From contig OX421965.1 of NCBI GenBank assembly GCA_949128115.1, forward strand, positions 46,987,257 to 47,051,256: a DNA stretch of 64,000 bases, in the 5' to 3' direction. This DNA comes from Anaspis maculata. Taxonomy: Eukaryota > Arthropoda > Insecta > Coleoptera > Scraptiidae. Positions within the stretch are counted from its first letter, which is position 1. Each line of letters opens with the position of its first letter. Under the pieces are notes generated by a model that made no database searches, was not told where the DNA came from, and worked only from the letters and a program-made list of their open reading frames with translations. Below are positions 10,681 through 22,815 of this stretch, piece by piece. The position numbers and the translations under genes were made by a program.

Positions 10681-11130
10681 GGTGTTAATGAAGAGAGGGG
10701 TACTCGTAGGTAAATCTGAATTCATCAATTCATAATTGATGAATATAAACAAAGCAGGTGCCACACTGCTAGGCGCAGAGCGCCCAGCAAAAAGTTGGCT
10801 TTTCAGCGATAAGACTGGATGGATATTTCTCACCACGTTTTCAGTTAATAAACCTGCATTGGGTGATTTTTCCAGTGTATTAGCTGCTCCAGGTTACTCC
10901 CGGTGCGTGCTGCACTTATTGTTGGTAATTGGCAGTCCATTGGCACAAAAAACAACAACTTACACGCGGAATTATTTTATGTTTGATGAGCACACGGAAA
11001 CACGTATTCACTCATGTTCCCGTTTTGTTTATATCCATGTGGTTTCATAGAAAACCAAATTTCAAAATAGTTTATTTTTCGCATCTCAATTCAGATTCCA
11101 AAGCTGTTGATTACTTGAAGGCGGATGTAA
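10681..11130. other. no recognisable feature
   Basis: No gene or repeat is evident. If the candidate exon at 10517-10680 is real, this stretch would include its 5' UTR and promoter on the minus strand. Confidence 0.25.
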
Positions 11131-11138
11131 AGCTGTTA

Positions 11139-11469
11139 GAATAGAGTATTATACTTTTGAAAAAATATTTTGTTTTAGATGGAATCGGAAACTATATTGA
11201 AAAAAGCTGACCCGTATTTTTTTATTTTGCCATAAATCGTATCGTTTGGCCGCAATAAATAAACGAAATTCCTATATTCTGCCTATTTCTGACGTCATTT
11301 ACACAGGCAGCATAGGCGGCGACTCGCTGTGACGTCAGAACTAGTTGATGTTATTCATTTATTGCGCTCAAACGATACGAGTTTTGACTAAATAAAAAAA
11401 CACGGGTCAACTATTTTTCAATCTAGTTTCCATTTCAATCGAAAAAAATTTAAGGTATAATACTCTATT
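11139..11469. mobile_element. 331-bp palindromic MITE with 8-bp target duplication
   Basis: The ends read GAATAGAGTATTATAC and GTATAATACTCTATT, and similarity between the arms continues inward (cgtatcgtttg against caaacgatacg, and gacgtca on both sides). Perfect 8-bp copies of AGCTGTTA flank the element at 11131-11138 and 11470-11477. An 8-bp duplication fits hAT-type transposition, with no coding capacity of its own. Intact duplications suggest a fairly recent insertion. Confidence 0.85.
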
Positions 11470-11477
11470 AGCTGTTA

Positions 11478-13298
11478 TCATTGGGAGTTCGCGTTCTTTG
11501 CTGTACCGCCTTTGGTTCTCATTTTCAACTTAACTTGACTAGCTTCAAATTTACAAGTAAACATATCATTTTCAGCTGCAACTCAGCAACCACAGAAAAG
11601 CAAAACTGAAAAGTAATGAAGCAAGTTCTTTGAAACATCATCAGAAGCAAACTCCGTATAAAATCGGAACATACCTAGGTAGGTACTTCGGCATATCAGC
11701 ATTTTATATAGGTATACCTACTCGAGACGAGGGGATACTTCCATACTATCCCTTATCCTATAAACAAAAATCTACCTATACCTATAACGTTCTGATTATA
11801 CGGATAGCTAAATTATACTAGGTAGACAGATGATACCTATACCAACCCCTACTTGTTGTTATGTTAGCTTATCTATGCAAGCTCTATGCTATAAGGATCT
11901 CGATTTAAACAAGAGCTGTTGGTGCTTTCCTGAACTCTCAAGGTATGTAAATTATTGAGCTTGTCATGCTTGAACAATGTTCAAGACATATCTGGGTCGA
12001 ATGCACATATCCAAACTAAAAATGTAAACTGTATTGTTATGGGAATCGTGACATGAAGCGCGATAAGTATTGCGTGTGGTTAGTTACCTCTGCTAATGGC
12101 TTGAGCATATGAAATTGCCGAAAATGCTTTACACTTTCGAAACCTAAACGAGACGCTTCCCTTGAATCCTCTCTGCTCAAAAGTAATTGAGTTAAAAAGG
12201 GTCAGCAGGTCCAAAACTAATTCCTTAGCCTCGTACCGCGAAAACACTTTACTCATTGCCTCAAGTATTTATTTATGAATCAGAGCCGAGAAAAAACTAA
12301 AAGATTCACCCAGTATACCGCCGTCGTAACTTCTCCAAGAGAACTTTAATTCGCTCTATATAAGCTTTCGCGCGCAAAGCTTTACTGTAAAATGTTCAAA
12401 TAGACACAATGCGGATACTTTCAGTTCGAACTTGGCGCTTCGCTACGTCAGGGTGAACGTTTAATAATGGAATTTGTCCCGGCCGATTTCGAATTTTCAT
12501 TTACAATAATTTATTATGAAGTTGCTGTGCCCCAGTTTGTGGCTGTGACAATAACGGCCTTCTAAATGGGGTTTTATTATCATCCAGAGAATTAAAATCG
12601 GTTTCTGTATGGCTCATCTAAAGTGGACCCTTCCCTATCTCCCAGGCACGTTATCTAATATTTACACTCTCTGAGATTTGTAAACGGGGCTCATTTTTTC
12701 TTCGCCTCATTTCGTCCCGGTGGAGTTTTCGCCGCTTCCATCCGGGTTTTTCTTGTTGGAGAAGATAAAGTTGTTGTGTTTTCTACCGCGTAATGAGGCA
12801 GAAACGTATAGAATTTGTTGCCAAATTGCGAAAAGAAAATTTGCTATTAAATAAGAGTCGGTTGGGCTATTTTTGGTTCATAAATAACGAGCCCAATAAG
12901 AGCGAGCCATTACCAGAAAAAGTCGAACAATATTGCGGCCCGGCACTGATGTTATAAAAAAGTATATACGTTTGGTCGTGCAGTTATTATTTAGAGAGAA
13001 CCGTAAACATGATACTGTTATTATTGTCATCAATGAATTTCTAAATGCATACGCGATGGGTTTTATGGGGTAAGCAGCGTAACAGGAAAACGGTTCCTAG
13101 CCAATTTTGCGAGCAATTTTCTTTTTATGAATCCTCGTATAAAACCATCTCGTTTGGATTATTCAAATGAAGCCGTTTGCTTTTACGGAGGTAAGTACTC
13201 ACAAAAAGACAAGAAAATTACGACGCAGCAAACATCCAGTAATTCATAGGATCTTAATAAAGCCACGTTTTCCACTATGGCCGGTCTCCTCGACCACA
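11478..13298. other. unannotated non-repetitive DNA
   Basis: I find no coding region, long inverted repeat or RNA gene in these 1.8 kb. A ctatataagc TATA-like string at about 12356 stands alone and is not called as a promoter. The stretch may be intergenic or intronic host DNA. Confidence 0.35.
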
Positions 13299-13300
13299 TA

Positions 13301-14872
13301 CCGGGTGGGCCATAAAAAAACGTGCTCCGAATTTTTCCTTCTAAAAGTTTCATTTCGCCACCGATTTCCTCGAACTTTTCAGTATTGGCTAGCCAATTGA
13401 ATAGGCAATCATTTTCGTATTTCAAAATGGCCGACATATCAAATTTCAAGATGGCAGAAACAATTGAAAATAGGCCTTCTTCTAATGTTCTCGTTGCTTT
13501 TTTTTTAAAGATACCTAAAAGTCAAAACCAATAATGTATTATGAAGCAATAGACCTTTCTTGTCAATTCAAGACTACAAAGATAGTAAAATCGGGTCATC
13601 CGCTGAGGAGCTATTGCGAGTTGAAGCGAAGCCTACTTTCCGTTTTTTTCATTTCCGCATAACTGATCCAAATTTAGGTATCCTGCCCGCCAATCCGCCA
13701 TATGCTCATTTCTCAACCGATTCTCTCAAATTTGGTACCAATGGCTAGCTAATTGGACATCAGGCTGTCTTTCTCATATGACAAAATGACGTGCCTGTCA
13801 AAATCCAAGATGGCGGAAGCAATTGAATTTTTTTTTTGTCCTTATTGATTTTTAATGAAAATGAGCAGAAAGTCAAAACCAATAATTATTATGAGGGAAT
13901 AGACCTTCCTTGACAATCCAAGACCGCAACCAATCAAATCGGGTCATCTGCCGAGGGGCTACGGCGAGTTGAAGCGAAGTTTACCTACCGGTTCCTTATT
14001 CCCGCATAAACGACCCAAACTTGGGAATCCTGCCCGCCATATCTTTATTCTCCAACCTATTTGGTCAAATTTGATGTCAATGGCTAGCCAATTGGACAGG
14101 CTGCCATTTTCATATGAAAAAATGGCCAACATGTCAAAATTCAAGATGGCGGACACTATTGAAAATGGGCCTTATTTGTCCTTGTTGGAATAGAAAAACG
14201 GAAAGTATGCTTCGCTTCAACTGGCTGTAGCTCCTCATCAGATGAACCGATTTGATTGGTTGCTGTCTTGAATTGTCGAGGAAAGTCTATTCCTTCATAA
14301 TGATTATTGGTTTTGACTTTCTGCTCATTTTTATTGAAAAGCAATGAGGACAAAAGAAATTCTATTTTCAATTGCTTTCGCCGTCTTGGATTTTGACAGG
14401 TCATTTTGCCATATGAAAAAGGTAGCCTGTCCAACTGGCTAGCCATTGATACCAAATTTGAGTGAATCGGTTGAGAAATTAGCATATGGCGGAGTGGCGG
14501 GCAGGATACCTAAATTTAGGTCAATTATGCGGAAATTATGTTGAGGCTTCGCTTCAACTCGCAATAGCTCCTCAGCAGATGACCCGATTTTATTTGTTGT
14601 GGTCTAACATTGACAAGGAAGGTCTATTCCTTCATAATACATTATTGGTTTTGACTTTCTGGTAACTTTCAATAAAAAGCAACGAGAACAAAAGAAGGCC
14701 TATTTTCAATTGTTTCTACCATCTCGAATTTTGGTATGTCAGCCATTTTGAAATATAGAAATGATAACCCATTCAATTGGCTATACAATGCTGAAAAGTT
14801 CGATAAAATCGGTGGAGGAATAAAAATTGAAGGAGGAAAAATTCAGAGCACGGTTTTTTATGGCCCACCCGG
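13301..14872. mobile_element. 1.57-kb palindromic element made of mirrored tandem dimers
   Basis: The ends CCGGGTGGGCCATAAAAAA and TTTTTTATGGCCCACCCGG are inverted and flanked by TA at 13299-13300 and 14873-14874. Inside, a ~345-bp unit occurs twice forward and twice reversed: the marker gtcaaaaccaataa lies near 13525 and 13870, and its complement near 14303 and 14648. The whole therefore reads unit-unit-inverted unit-inverted unit. TA duplication fits Tc1/mariner-like transposition, but no transposase is present. The short open frames found here are repeat-derived. Confidence 0.85.
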
Positions 14873-14874
14873 TA

Positions 14875-15376
14875 TACCTCTCGACTCTCGACTCCCACAC
14901 AAGCGAGCCATTTTTAAATCTTACCAAGGCTTCCAAAATTATCATACTCGGTGTTTGCTCGAAATGCAGCTGGAGCTTAGGCCCGCGCATCAAGTCCGGA
15001 TTAATACACCATAACTTTGTGCCTTCGAGCTTTTCGGATTTATGAAAATTGAATATCCGGGTAGGGGAAATCCGACGTGTTTGTCATTAGCTTACGCTCG
15101 AGTCTTACTTACGAAGTATTGTAATAGAACAGACCTCCCAGCACAAATAAATGACTCGTATTCATTATGGTTCAAAAAGGGTCCATGCTCATCGTCTTTC
15201 ACGACTTGGGCTTATACTGATGCTTTTAACTCGCTCAAACCAACGATGGACATCGACTTTTCTACAGAATAAAGGACCTACGTTTTGTGCTTTTTTCCAG
15301 TCAATAAGTCATCAATTAAATATATGAATAATTATCACTGATACTAATGCAATGTTTTGCCGCTGAAGAAGATGAT
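14875..15376. other. no recognised gene; one short open frame
   Basis: A 76-codon plus-strand frame at 15042-15272 has a normal start but no recognisable domain and no splice context that I can support. I do not call it. The rest is featureless. Confidence 0.25.
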
Positions 15377-15593
15377 AGATGGCAGCAGGGGCCAACCCGG
15401 GTTTATCATCACTAGGTTATTGTTGGTTGGTAAGCCTACCTGCAACGACGACATTCACATTTGACGAGACAGCTGCCTGGCAGACATACATCAAAGTCGA
15501 AAGAAAAACCCCCTCCATGTGAGAACCGTTCAAAAAGTAGCGGGGAAATAAGAAATGACCTGGGTTGGCTCCTGCTGCCATCTACTTGACATC
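15377..15593. mobile_element. short MITE-like inverted repeat
   Basis: The ends AGATGGCAGCAGGGGCCAAC and GTTGGCTCCTGCTGCCATCT are inverted with one or two mismatches across about 25 bp, enclosing about 165 bp of unique sequence. The target duplication is unclear, so the superfamily cannot be assigned. Confidence 0.6.
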
Positions 15594-15704
15594 TTGCCAA
15601 CTACAGAGAAAACACCCCATTAACTCGACGCCCATAAATCGCTAACGAACCCTCAATTCATAATGGTAATGGACTAGCGGAATTAGCTATAGAAAGTACG
15701 AGTA

Positions 15705-16904
15705 TACAGGTGTCACAGAAATGAATACACAAAAAGATATCATATATTCCTGACAACGTGACAACAAAATAGGTCGATTCAACCAAACTTTACCTCTATA
15801 CCAAAATGCTTTCTAAGAGAGATACAGGCTTTCAAAGTTGACTTTTGGATGTACATCGTTTCTATGGCATATTTCCGAAACCGTCCGTGATAGAAAGACG
15901 GGCTTTTGCACAATCACTTAAGATTTCATGCTTTCCAATATGACGTTACGATCGTTCCAAAATCCCACCCCAGGTGTGTCAAACTGATAGAGGGGGAGTA
16001 AGATCCAATCCAACTTTTTTGCGTGTGAAGTTTTTCAAAGTTAAACATAACAATATGAATTTTTGAATAGTTTTACAAAAGAAAGGTGCTCCAAAATGCA
16101 TGGTTTTCAAGCAAAATCTATTTGAAAATATAAAAATTCCATTACCTGAGAAACTGCCATCTTGAACTTTCACACTTCCCAACCGATTCACTTGAGATTT
16201 GAAGTTGACATGTACTGTCGAAAGACAATCGATATTATCACGCATTTGTCAAATTTTGAATTTTGATGTTTTCAGAGGTTACCACTTGGAATCTCAAGTG
16301 GATCGGTTCAAAACTGTAAAAGTCCAAAATGGTGACTTTAAGAGACGTCAAAATCAAAATTTGACTAATGCTGATCGATTGTCTTACAAAATTACATGTC
16401 GACTTAGAATCTCAAGTGAATCGGTTGGGAAGTATGAAAGTTCGAGATGGCAGTTTCTTAGGTAATGAATTGTCAAGTCGATTTTTCTTGAAAACCATGC
16501 ATTTTATCGAAATTCAACAAGAGCCACGTTTCCTCTGTAAAAATATTCGAAAACTCATATTCTTGCGTTCTTCAACCTAAAAAAAATTCACACGCAAAAA
16601 AGTGGGAGGAGATTTTACTCCCCCCTTAATCAGTTTGACACCCCCGAGGTAAAATTATGAAACGATCTTACGTCATATTGTGAAACATAAAAGCTTGAGT
16701 GACTGTACACAATTCTTCCATTCTATCACCAACAGTTCCGGATATATGCCATAAAAACTACATCCAAAAGTGAACTTTGAAGGCCTGTATCTCTCTTAGG
16801 ACGAATTTTGGTATATAGATAAGTTTGGTTCGGTTCAATCCACCTATTTTGTTGTCAGGAATATGTGATACCTTTTTGTGTTTTTCATTTCTGGGACACC
16901 TGTA
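15705..16904. mobile_element. 1.2-kb palindromic element, TACAGGTGTC ends
   Basis: Termini TACAGGTGTC and GACACCTGTA are inverted and flanked by TA at 15703-15704 and 16905-16906. The arms run about 500 bp each and share blocks such as the cattttgg/ctctctaaga and atatgacgt segments at moderate divergence. Interior copies of gattcacttgagattt-type sequence show that the arms themselves contain repeats. There is no coding capacity. It belongs with the other TA-flanked palindromes of this window. Confidence 0.8.
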
Positions 16905-17091
16905 TAAGTATAGGTATGCATGGTTCAATGAATCAAATGCAAGTCGTTCTTGAAAAACTACCTCAAAAATACTTATTTCGATGAGCAGAACTCGTATCCC
17001 AGAATTGATGACGGAAACATGTGACCGCCTGTCAAGTTGATTTAAAAAAATTCGGCCCCGTAAAGGAGATACAGCGAACAGCCGTTCATAG

Positions 17092-17615
17092 TGTTACGAT
17101 ATTTCGCGTACGGGTTCGAATATAATTGAGACGATCGATTTAGAACACACACTGTTCATTTCGGCGTACTACTACAATAAATGCCAACAATTATCCACTT
17201 GGAATTATATCGCAGGTACTTCGCTTGTTTCGCTCGCGTTAACACTTCGCCTTCCAATTCAATACTGCCGCGAGCTGCCGGCTGATGCCTTATATAAGGC
17301 CTCCGAATAATGTTCCAGAGCCTTCTGTCTACTTCCAGCAAATTCCATAGTGCCTGGCATATGCGGTTTCTAGACCATTCATGAATAATCACACACACCT
17401 TCCGCGTACTTTCCATGTGTTCTGGAATCGGCGCTTCCGCCAAAGTGGACTGATGTGCCTTGATCGAACGTTCGAGTCTCCATTGAGTTTCACATACACG
17501 AACGCTCTGGAATGCACCAGATCGCTCCAGACTCTACACTGCGATCTAATGAATGGAAGGATCCAGAAAGGTCGAGTGTTTACCAATATGTACGGGGTCG
17601 CCGCTCATCGTAACA
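17092..17615 (-). mobile_element. solo gypsy LTR with 4-bp target duplication
   Basis: The 524-bp unit begins TGTTACGA and ends TCGTAACA, the expected TG...CA LTR ends. It is flanked by ATAG on both sides (17088-17091 and 17616-17619). It matches the LTR of the gypsy copy at 7608-8150 in the same orientation. No internal gypsy sequence adjoins it, so it arose by LTR-LTR recombination. A tatataag TATA-like string lies near 17291. This copy best defines the LTR edges for the family. Confidence 0.9.
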
Positions 17616-18678
17616 ATAGATTGACTTTATACTGTTTTTTTTATCAATAACTATTTTTGAACGAGTTGATGTTGATATTTGGCTGTAGCTTGCCACCGAT
17701 TGGTTTTAAATGACTGTTTAAAAGTCAAATTTCAGTATAATCCAACCATCAGTGATACCTACCAAGGTTACATACCTACATACATAATACATAGATCGAC
17801 CGACAAGACAACATTCTTTTTCTGGCACACTTCGACGTTTTAGCATACGGGGATTCCAAAGAAAAAGAACAAAAATTTTTTTTCGCGACATTGACTGCAT
17901 TGAAGAAAATTGAAAGGTCAAGAATATCAAATTGGTTACTCGAAGAATTTTAGGGAGAATTATTCAGAAAGAGAATTTGATTCTTTTCGATTTGATGTAT
18001 CACAAAGTAGGTAGTGCCACTTGAAATTTTGAAGTTGGGGTGCGTGGGGGCAAGGGAGCTGAAGATAGAAATTCGCTTATGTATTTTTCAGATGTCCCCC
18101 TTGATATAAAAATCGACCTGTTTTTGCTTGAAGACATCGAGAGTTATTGCAGGTGGATAGTTTTCAAATGATCACCTGGTATATATTGTGATGTAATACT
18201 TGTTTTGTACCTGTTTTTTGCCAATGAGACCGTTTGATATTATAGGTACGCGGACATGAGTACGAAGAGCCGAAGAATGACTTTATAAAAAAAAACACAG
18301 CGATCCTGGAGCTATGGGTCAGATCCAGGATCAAAGCTCAACTTATCACATACACTGTAAACGATCTGGCAGCAGATAAGCCTCCATTGAACAGCTCTTG
18401 TACGCTCAACCAAAGCCAAAGGTGTGGCTTAGATAAATGCTCGGGGGTGGCAGACTTTAGATCGTTATTCGCTGCACAACAAAATTCAACCCTTCTCAGT
18501 CACGCAATAAATAACATTCCTGGCGATGAATATTATTATTATTATACGTCGGATTTTCCCATCTTCACCATTCTGAGCACAAGTAGCATTCCTCTGCACG
18601 CGGTTTCCGCTCGTACAAACAGCGGGGCTTTACCGGTGAAAACTCGCCCCGGGCGCCATACCTCACTTTCTCTTTTTG
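17616..18678. other. no recognisable gene
   Basis: Apart from a short ATT run near 18530-18545 I see nothing I can name. Open frames here are short and unsupported. Confidence 0.3.
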
Positions 18679-18696
18679 TACAGGGTGGCTTTTAAG

Positions 18697-19211
18697 TAGG
18701 AAGCGGATTTATATGCGGTAAAAAAGCTCAAAATATGCAGTTTATATGTGCTTAAAAAATATTAAAATATGCGGCAAAAATGTTCAAATAGAGCAATATA
18801 TACGAGTAAATATGTGATATAAGCTGCAAAAATTGTGGAAATTCCAACATTTACATGTAAAACCAACCAATCAAATTTGACCATGAAAGTAAAAAAAAAA
18901 TTCTTCTGAAATTTTCAATTTTTTTTCTCTTAAAATGAAGAAATTGTGATTTTCGAGCACATATGTATAGATAAAATGGTCAAAATATTGATAAATATTC
19001 AGTTATATGCAAAAACTTGGACTTAATATGCGGCGATATGCGATTATATGGACTATCAATTTGTATGCGGTAAAAAGTCAAAATAATAAATCATATGCGG
19101 AATAAAACTTGGTATTTAGGTTCCTTATAGATGGAAACGTCAAGCTGCAAGTCGACAGTTGCATCCAACTTAGCGAATAGAACATGTAAAGGATTATAAA
19201 TCCGATCTCTA
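18697..19211. mobile_element. hAT-like MITE, copy 1 (TATGCGG-rich)
   Basis: This is a ~515-bp copy of the element at 49744-50242, at about 85-90% identity by eye, with ends TAGGAAGCGGATTTATA and TATAAATCCGATCTCTA. The flanks CTTTTAAG and CTCATAAG (18689-18696, 19212-19219) agree at 6 of 8 positions. They match the uninterrupted opposite arm of the host palindrome, which reads ctcataag, so the left copy has drifted. Many atatgcgg motifs are scattered inside. Confidence 0.8.
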
Positions 19212-20029
19212 CTCATAAGTTGCTGACCTCGCTGACCGATTTGAAATCGCTGTAACTTTTTTGTCTGTAATTTTTTGTTTGGAATACATTATTTTATCAA
19301 GTAGACTGTGAAAGGAAGTTTTATTTATATCAGACATGGAAAATAACGTCTTTTTTAGCCGATCGGCCACATAGGTGCGGTTTTCTAGCCTACTACCAGG
19401 TCACATAAATAAACGGCCGCCGGTCAAAAATATGGATGATAATGTTCTAACAACATTATGTTGCCATAACAATGTCAAATTTTCTGTATCTAGATTCATC
19501 AGATAGGGGCGTTCATTCAGCATTAAGTTTTATTAGGTACCTCTTATTAGATCGGCTAAAAAATAGTATGTGCGGTTTGTACAAAAAGTGCCTCCCAGCC
19601 CTCAGCCCTCGGCTAACGCCTCGGCGCGACTACAAGATTCCGTCATCGGCCGGGAATATGACACTTCCTATATCAACCGCACAATATACATAGTATTAAA
19701 TAACTACCTACCATTTCCGGCCTCGCAAAGTCTGGCTCTTTCGCGAGCGATAAGCTCGTTGTGTTCGCGTGACTGAACGACAATAAAATTCCACGATTTT
19801 GACTGGTTTTCAACAGTGCAGGTACCCCACCATAATTGACGCTGGTACCAGTTTGGTGTGAACATGAGAACGTCGAAACACATCAAACCGAAATTTCAGT
19901 AGAGAATCCCAAAAACGTTCTAAAAAGAGTCCGACTTTTTCAATTTCAATACGGCAACGGTTTCGGAGATTAATTTTTTATAGTTGATGTAAATAAAACT
20001 CTCATGTTTTGGCTTTGATTCACAGAAAG

Positions 20030-20232
20030 AATTTTTTTTTCTAATATTTTCCTCGAGATTTTCCTCCTTATCGGCCTGCACCGGCCATAGGAGTTTTTGC
20101 CCTTTATTATCACATTTACATAGCCAGAAAAATTGCAAATTGGACAAACACAAACATCCAGACTTCTTACGGGAATCGAACCCGGGACTCTCGCGGCCGA
20201 AGGCAGCCACACAACCACCTGCGCCACGAGGC
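20030..20232 (-). repeat. tRNA-headed SINE, family A
   Basis: On the minus strand a tRNA-like head has a Pol III A box (TGGCGCAGGTGG, 20215-20226) and a B box (GGTTCGATTCC, 20172-20182) at tRNA spacing. The acceptor halves do not pair, so this is not a working tRNA. The body carries aataaaggg, actcctatggc and ggccgataaggaggaaaa and ends in an A-rich tail (poly-T on plus near 20030-20040). The same body blocks occur in the SINE at 23508-23690, which makes a family. Confidence 0.8.
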
Positions 20233-20422
20233 CTCATGGCTAAGATCAAAGTGTAGTATCTGTTCTTATCAGAAAGAATAGTTGAAAAAATCATAGAAGG
20301 AACAAAGTTAATAGCGATTTCAAATCGGTCAGGAACTTATGAGTCACCCTGTATATAATTCGCCCAAGTATAAAACATATTTTTGTTTGGTGTTCCAATT
20401 ATTAAGGGTTTTAAGGTACATT

Positions 20423-20563
20423 CGTGAGATTATTGTTTCGTACAGCTGCAATCATCAAATTGATGCGATGTCTTTTCATCGGGACTCGGGACATGAAACC
20501 GGCCTGAAATGTCCAGTATTCGCCCATTTGATAATAATTGCAACTGTACGACGCAATAATCTC
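20423..20563. mobile_element. short palindromic MITE
   Basis: CGTGAGATTATTG and CAATAATCTCACG bound a 141-bp inverted repeat whose arms also share tacagctgcaa against ttgcaactgta and catcaaat against atttgata. The flanking duplication is unclear. It starts about 70 bp beyond the end of the larger palindrome at 18681-20351. Confidence 0.65.
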
Positions 20564-22815
20564 ACGACTGTACAACATGTACATATCTCCATGAAAGTTT
20601 TCTAACGGTTTCAGAGCGTCGAGCCTCGAGCCTTTTCTTCCATTTCGGTTTTTATAAGGCGCGCTTTCTGTGAATTGCACGTTTTCGTGCTACTACTCAA
20701 ATGAATTCGGGTTAGTTGTCTCAAATGCCCTATAAATAGAATAAAATTCTAACATGCTGCTTGCAGTGGTGTATAATATCTTGTATTAAAGTTTGCTGAA
20801 AAGTTGTATAAAGCTGCCAGCTCCACTTTGTTTTTAAAATGATATTATTTGTTCTCAAATTGGTAAACTAACTAGTTTCGGCTGTAAAATTGTAAATAGC
20901 CAATAGCCATGTTCACATCCTAAAAATAAATACAATACTAAATAGAACAGAAATCGAGGTCTAGATAGATTTTCTGGATGAGACTTAGACTGGACGGCAG
21001 GCTATTTGATGCAATTCTTCACAAAATTAGCCTAAATAATGAAAATAATGATTGTCTTGGTTAAGCAAAGGAACTTTGACATTTTTTTATAGCATAACAT
21101 TGTCCTACCAAATTAAAAAATAAGCTGTTTTTTCCCAAGTGGACTGGTGATCGATCTGACAGGACCCAGATGCGTGCATAAAAAATCCAACGCAAACTTT
21201 TTTAAGGCGTAAATAAAAATCACATACAAACTTCTCTGCGTATTTGCCGACAAAACTTTCCGATCTTTTCTTTTATTCAAAAAGAAAAACTGTTTAGTCT
21301 GCTTGGACCAGCAGATCCAAACTGTGCTAGTTGATGATTGTGTAAATATTCAGATTCATATAAACAAATAGTTTAAAATTAAGATTCTGTTGACCTTCTA
21401 GAATGTGTTTTTGAGTAAGTAGGTCAGTTTCAGTGACAGTCGCCTAAATATGCAAAGTAAGAGGGAACTTAACATGAGCATAACATGAATAATTTTTTCG
21501 TATACCGTGCGACCAACAACCAACAACAAAAAAACCTTTTATAGGGTTGTCTTCGGAAATAAAATTAAAATCGAACGCATATCTAAACCATCTTCGTGGA
21601 TCTATTCGAGTGTTGACATAGGACGTCAAAAAGACACATTTGCTTTTGGGAAAGTTGAAATTTTCGAAAATGGTTTTCTACTATTCAACAAAAGGCTTTC
21701 ATGAGCGAAAGTAATTTTCGTAATGAGCAGAGAGTGTGCAGTCACTATAGATTTATTCAGTATGGAACTGTTCCGCCAGTAGCATAGGGGGCATGTGCCC
21801 CCCCCCCCCCCCCCCCCCCATCGATCTGTAATGATAATAATAAGAAGAAGGTATACCGGCAAAAGAACAGGCGCGCTTCGATACTGTTGTAAATTTGAAA
21901 ATGTATACCTAATTTCGTTGTATAATACGTAATATGTACCTATATAATAAATGTAGGTATAATACGTTCTACTCTTCTACACAAAAATTACTATTAGTCC
22001 AAATCTTTTTTATTGATGGATGAAGGCATTTTCCTCTGCCTTCTTCTCCTTCCTTCATTTTCCCCCCTCCTTCTCACGTATCTTGCGTTATTTTAAAAAA
22101 ATTCACCTTGCCCCCCCCCATCCCAAATCTCTAAATACGCTACTGTGTTCCGCTAAATAGGGTAGTGACAATACATTTTATTATTATTTTATTTTAAAAT
22201 TCACTTCTTGATAAGTAACGCTATACAGTTAACAGATTGCTTTCGTCAGTTTTCTTGGTAAAAAAAATTATGAAAGTTTTCGATCATATCAAATTTGGCG
22301 CGATGACGTCACAATCTTTCATAGGCGGAGAAGCAGGCTTGACAACACTACAGAACTCACTACAAAAAGCACTAGCGTCAACCCGTCAACGCTCATAACA
22401 GCTGATTGTTATATTGTTGACGCTTTGTGTATCTGTGCGGTGATTCGTGTTGTTTAGTTGTTTTGCTTGAAAATATGGAAAGTTGGTAAAATCTTTCATG
22501 ATTTATGAATATTTCAAGATTACATGAGACTTCAATGGTTATGTTATGCTGGCAAACGTCAACGTCAACACTGACACACAGGCAATGGAGGCGGGGTCAT
22601 CCCCACTACTGTCAAAAGATTGAAACGTCACAGCCCGCCTTACAGCTCGGTAGATTTGAAATCGTTCGCAAAAGTAGCCACTTTCAAGGCAGATTTTGAG
22701 ACACTTGGAACTTTTTTTCGAATTTTCACGAAGCGTAGTTTTGTTATTAAGGCTTTACATTCGATCGGTATGATTTTTTTAATATTTTTTGATGGTGGTC
22801 ACTACTCTATTTCAT
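20564..22815. other. unannotated DNA with a 22-base C run
   Basis: No gene is recognisable. A homopolymer of 22 C (21798-21819) and a further C-rich string near 22112-22120 stand out in otherwise AT-rich sequence. The small open frames have no support. Confidence 0.35.

Larger units (their letters stand above)
18681..20351. mobile_element. TA-flanked palindromic element carrying two later insertions
   Basis: The left end (TACAGGGTGGCT at 18679-18690) and right end (GAGTCACCCTGTA near 20341-20353) are inverted, with TA at 18679-18680 and 20352-20353. The inverted blocks continue as ttgctgacc...ccgatttgaaatcgct on the left and agcgatttcaaatcggtcagg on the right. The left arm is split by a hAT-like MITE (18697-19211), and a SINE lies in the right half (20030-20232). 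The element is non-coding. Confidence 0.8.

Noticed and set aside
20158..20235. tRNA gene on the minus strand
   Set aside because: The A and B boxes are good, but the acceptor-stem halves do not pair and a SINE body with an A-rich tail follows, so it is a SINE head.
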